From Onstottus_B arcticum (GTDB taxonomy: Bacteria > Acidobacteriota > Blastocatellia > UBA7656): DNA of 64,000 bases. The stretch spans positions 1 to 64,000 of the forward strand of contig JBBPIE010000035.1 of assembly GCA_038040485.1 (NCBI GenBank), written 5' to 3'. Numbering within the stretch: position 1 is the first letter of the stretch; the number at the start of each line of letters is the position of its first letter. A program made the translations under genes and the position numbers. Below are positions 62,303-64,000 of this stretch, piece after piece. The notes under the pieces were generated by a model. That model worked only from the letters and a program-made list of their open reading frames with translations, was not told the origin of the DNA and ran no database searches.

Positions 62303-63097
62303 ATGCGATTGATCATCCTTGGCAGCGGAAGCTCCGGCAACGCGCTCTACGTTGAGTCGGGCGCGACAAGCGTTCTTATCGATGCAGGGCTCTCCGCAAA
62401 AGAAACCGCTCGCCGGATGACCGCAGCCGGAGTCGACCCCTCAAAGCTTAGCGCCATCGTAATCACTCACGAACACACCGATCACATGAAAGGCGCGCGC
62501 GTCCTGTCGATGACCACGGGCGCGCCGGTCTTCATGTCGGAAGCGACTCGCGCTGTGTGCTCTTTCCCGGGCGGAGGCGAAGGCATCACCTGGGGCCAGA
62601 CCATCACGTCGAGCGAGCCGTTTCAGATCGGTTCGCTGAACTTCCACCCGTTCAACATCCCTCACGACGGCGTGGACACCTTTGCGCTCACGGTTGAATC
62701 GGAAGGCGTCAAGATCGGCGTCGTGACCGACCTCGGCTACATCACTCAGCTCGTAGCCGAACGGCTGCGCGGATCGAACCTGGTGATGATCGAATCGAAC
62801 CACGACCGAGACATGTTGAAGGTTGGTCCTTACCCGTGGTCCCTGAAGCAGAGGATTGCAAGCAACACCGGCCATCTGTCGAACGACGAGACTTCGAGGT
62901 GGATTCGCGACGACTTTGACGGTGGGGCGGAATACCTGGTGCTGGCGCATTTGTCGCGTCAGTGCAATCATCCCGAGCTTGCGCGGCTGTCGGCGCTTCA
63001 AGCGCTTGAGGCGCACGGGTCGCTCTTTTTCAGGCGAGCTGAAGAGCGGCTGAGGATCGCGCCTCCCGATCGCGCGAGTGAGTGGTTTGAGTTATGA
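62303..63097 (+). CDS. MBL-fold metallo-hydrolase (YycJ/WalJ-like)
   Basis: A 264-residue metallo-beta-lactamase-fold protein. The metal motif is THEHTDH (H-x-H-x-D-H), with GSGSSGNALYVES at the start typical of YycJ, VVTDLGYIT (bridging Asp), ESNHDRDML and AHLSRQCNHPELA (late His). YycJ proteins are exonuclease-like or phosphodiesterase-like and influence cell wall and DNA repair coordination in Gram-positives; here the role is unproven. Its stop overlaps the start of the GxxExxY gene (ATGA). Confidence 0.92.
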   Translation: MRLIILGSGSSGNALYVESGATSVLIDAGLSAKETARRMTAAGVDPSKLSAIVITHEHTDHMKGARVLSMTTGAPVFMSEATRAVCSFPGGGEGITWGQTITSSEPFQIGSLNFHPFNIPHDGVDTFALTVESEGVKIGVVTDLGYITQLVAERLRGSNLVMIESNHDRDMLKVGPYPWSLKQRIASNTGHLSNDETSRWIRDDFDGGAEYLVLAHLSRQCNHPELARLSALQALEAHGSLFFRRAEERLRIAPPDRASEWFEL

Positions 63098-63528
63098 CGG
63101 AGAACCAACCACAAAGGCACAAAGACACTAAGACAAAGCTGTTCGAACCCGTGCCTGCCGAGATTGAGCGGGTGGCGAGGCAGACGGTAGATTGCGCCTT
63201 CAGAGTCCATTCGGCGTTGGGCCCCGGGTTGCTCGAGTCTGTTTATAGAGTATGCCTTGCTCACGAGCTGCGGCGACGAGGCTTGAAGGTCGAAAATGAG
63301 GTGAGGATCCCGATCGTATACGAAGGGCTTCAGCTGGACGCGGGCTTGCGCATTGATCTCCTCGTCGAGGGCGGACTGATCCTAGAATTGAAGGCTGTAA
63401 TCAGAATGGAGCCTGTCTTTGAAGCGCAACTCTTAACATACCTTAAGCTCACTGGTCAGCGACTCGGCCTTCTCATCAACTTCAACGTGCCGCTAATCAA
63501 GGATGGCATCAAACGGGTGGTACTATGA
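63094..63528 (+). CDS. GxxExxY protein (PD-(D/E)XK-like)
   Basis: A 144-residue GxxExxY family protein. The naming motif is GLLESVY; downstream D-A-G-L-R-I-D-L-L-V and LILELKAV form the Asp...Glu-x-Lys core of a PD-(D/E)XK nuclease fold. The ATG overlaps the stop of the hydrolase gene. The first residues (NQPQRHKDTKTK) are encoded by a copy of the CAACCACAAAGG repeat, whose inverted partner lies after the stop codon. The family is found in many copies in Acidobacteria-, Planctomycete- and Verrucomicrobia-like genomes; function unproven. Confidence 0.9.
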   Translation: MTENQPQRHKDTKTKLFEPVPAEIERVARQTVDCAFRVHSALGPGLLESVYRVCLAHELRRRGLKVENEVRIPIVYEGLQLDAGLRIDLLVEGGLILELKAVIRMEPVFEAQLLTYLKLTGQRLGLLINFNVPLIKDGIKRVVL

Positions 63529-63560
63529 ATACCCTTTGTGGCTTAGTGCCTTTGTGGTTG
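63106..63560. repeat. 15-bp inverted repeat bracketing the GxxExxY gene
   Basis: CAACCACAAAGGCAC at 63106-63120 and its exact complement at 63546-63560. Additional AAAG/CTTTG words extend both sides (to 63137 and from 63533). The left arm is in the coding sequence; the right arm lies 18 bases after the stop. Confidence 0.92.
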
Positions 63561-63571
63561 AATCTCCCGCT

Positions 63572-64000
63572 ATGATTGAACGATACACGCGGCCAGAGAT
63601 GGGCGCGATTTGGACAGACGAGAATAGATTTCAAAAGTGGCTCGACGTCGAGATAGCCGTTTGCGAAGTCCACGCCGCAATGGGCGTAATCCCTGCCGAG
63701 GCGGTCGAGGTCATCAAGAAGAAAGCCAGGTTCTCGGTCGAGCGCATCAACGAGATCGAACGCACCACCCGGCACGACGTGATCGCATTCACGACGGCGC
63801 TTGCGGAGAGCATTGGGCCCGAGTCGCGATTCGTTCACTACGGGCTGACCTCGTCGGACGTTGTCGATACTGCAAACGCGCTGCTGATGCGCGATGCGGC
63901 GACGCTGCTGCAAGAAGACCTGGACCGGCTCGGACAAGTGCTGCGCCGTCGCGCGCTCGAGCACAAGCACACTGTCATGATCGGCCGAACTCACGGAGTG
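63572..64000 (+). CDS. purB: Adenylosuccinate lyase (N-terminal part)
   Basis: The first 143 residues of adenylosuccinate lyase, cut by the window edge. MIERYTRPEMGAIWTDENRF is the typical PurB start; TTRHDVIAF and HYGLTSSDVVDTA are the substrate-binding segments, and MIGRTHGV carries the catalytic-His region. The enzyme releases fumarate in two steps of purine synthesis. The ATG lies 12 bases after the right repeat arm, so the leader is repeat-derived. Confidence 0.97.
   Translation, partial: MIERYTRPEMGAIWTDENRFQKWLDVEIAVCEVHAAMGVIPAEAVEVIKKKARFSVERINEIERTTRHDVIAFTTALAESIGPESRFVHYGLTSSDVVDTANALLMRDAATLLQEDLDRLGQVLRRRALEHKHTVMIGRTHGV

Overview
The window looks like a chromosomal scaffold from a Gram-negative, GC-rich soil-type bacterium, most likely an Acidobacteriota (Blastocatellia-like) metagenome assembly. 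Supporting signs are an Omp85/BamA-type outer-membrane protein, a lipoprotein-export-type ABC system, PilZ proteins, a PEGA-domain Ser/Thr kinase, zinc-ribbon membrane proteins, large YD-repeat (RHS) genes and many short intergenic palindromes. The taxonomic call is inference from gene style, not from a marker gene. Two 100-N scaffold gaps (19901-20000, 41909-42008) both sit in repeats. Four reading frames can each be restored by adding one base, so some 'pseudogenes' may be consensus errors.

Layout. 1-6.4 kb: the end of a NarL-type sensor kinase, an acyl-CoA dehydrogenase, a tandem family of four zinc-ribbon proteins sharing a C-terminal S-V/I-T-E-x-T-T-R motif, and a NatAB-like ABC exporter followed by a frameshifted membrane gene. 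6.4-9.8 kb: a PIN-domain toxin/antitoxin unit with an extra antitoxin paralogue, a Tat-type amidase and a secreted protein. 9.8-18.1 kb (minus strand): a MoxR-type AAA+ ATPase, a VWA protein, a 1447-residue multi-pass membrane protein and a zinc-ribbon protein. 18.5-22.8 kb (minus): a wall/cytoskeleton cluster with a SPOR protein, a membrane-anchored amidase_2 enzyme and an actin-like ATPase fused in frame to an HU-like domain, with a 9-bp tandem array between. 23-30.6 kb: PilZ proteins, a PEGA kinase, lipA, an Omp85 protein and an SDR oxidoreductase. 30.7-35.4 kb (minus): an AttEFGH-like ABC ATPase/FtsX permease/lipocalin operon.

35.6-42.5 kb is a dense cluster of very small stress-type genes: metallothionein, CsbD, a glycine-zipper protein, a ferritin-like protein, DUF3309, an lmo0937-like protein, DUF1003 and several unknown peptides. 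Several are too short for normal ORF cut-offs but have strong ribosome-binding sites. 42.5-50.2 kb (minus) holds two hybrid histidine kinases and a sigma-54 response regulator, a probable phosphorelay.

51.1-60.4 kb is an accessory island: an RHS protein of about 1790 residues with a cysteine-rich tip (16 Cys), an ankyrin-repeat protein that could be its immunity partner, DUF4126, an AIPR-family (abortive infection) protein of lower GC, and the remnant of a second RHS gene. It ends at tRNA-Arg(TCT) and tRNA-Pro(TGG). 60.9-64 kb is housekeeping: an M16 peptidase, a YycJ-like metallo-hydrolase, a GxxExxY nuclease-like gene bracketed by a 15-bp inverted repeat, and the start of purB.

A recurring theme is families of short-word palindromes in intergenic DNA. 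At least two reach into coding sequence; one encodes much of a protein's signal-peptide region.
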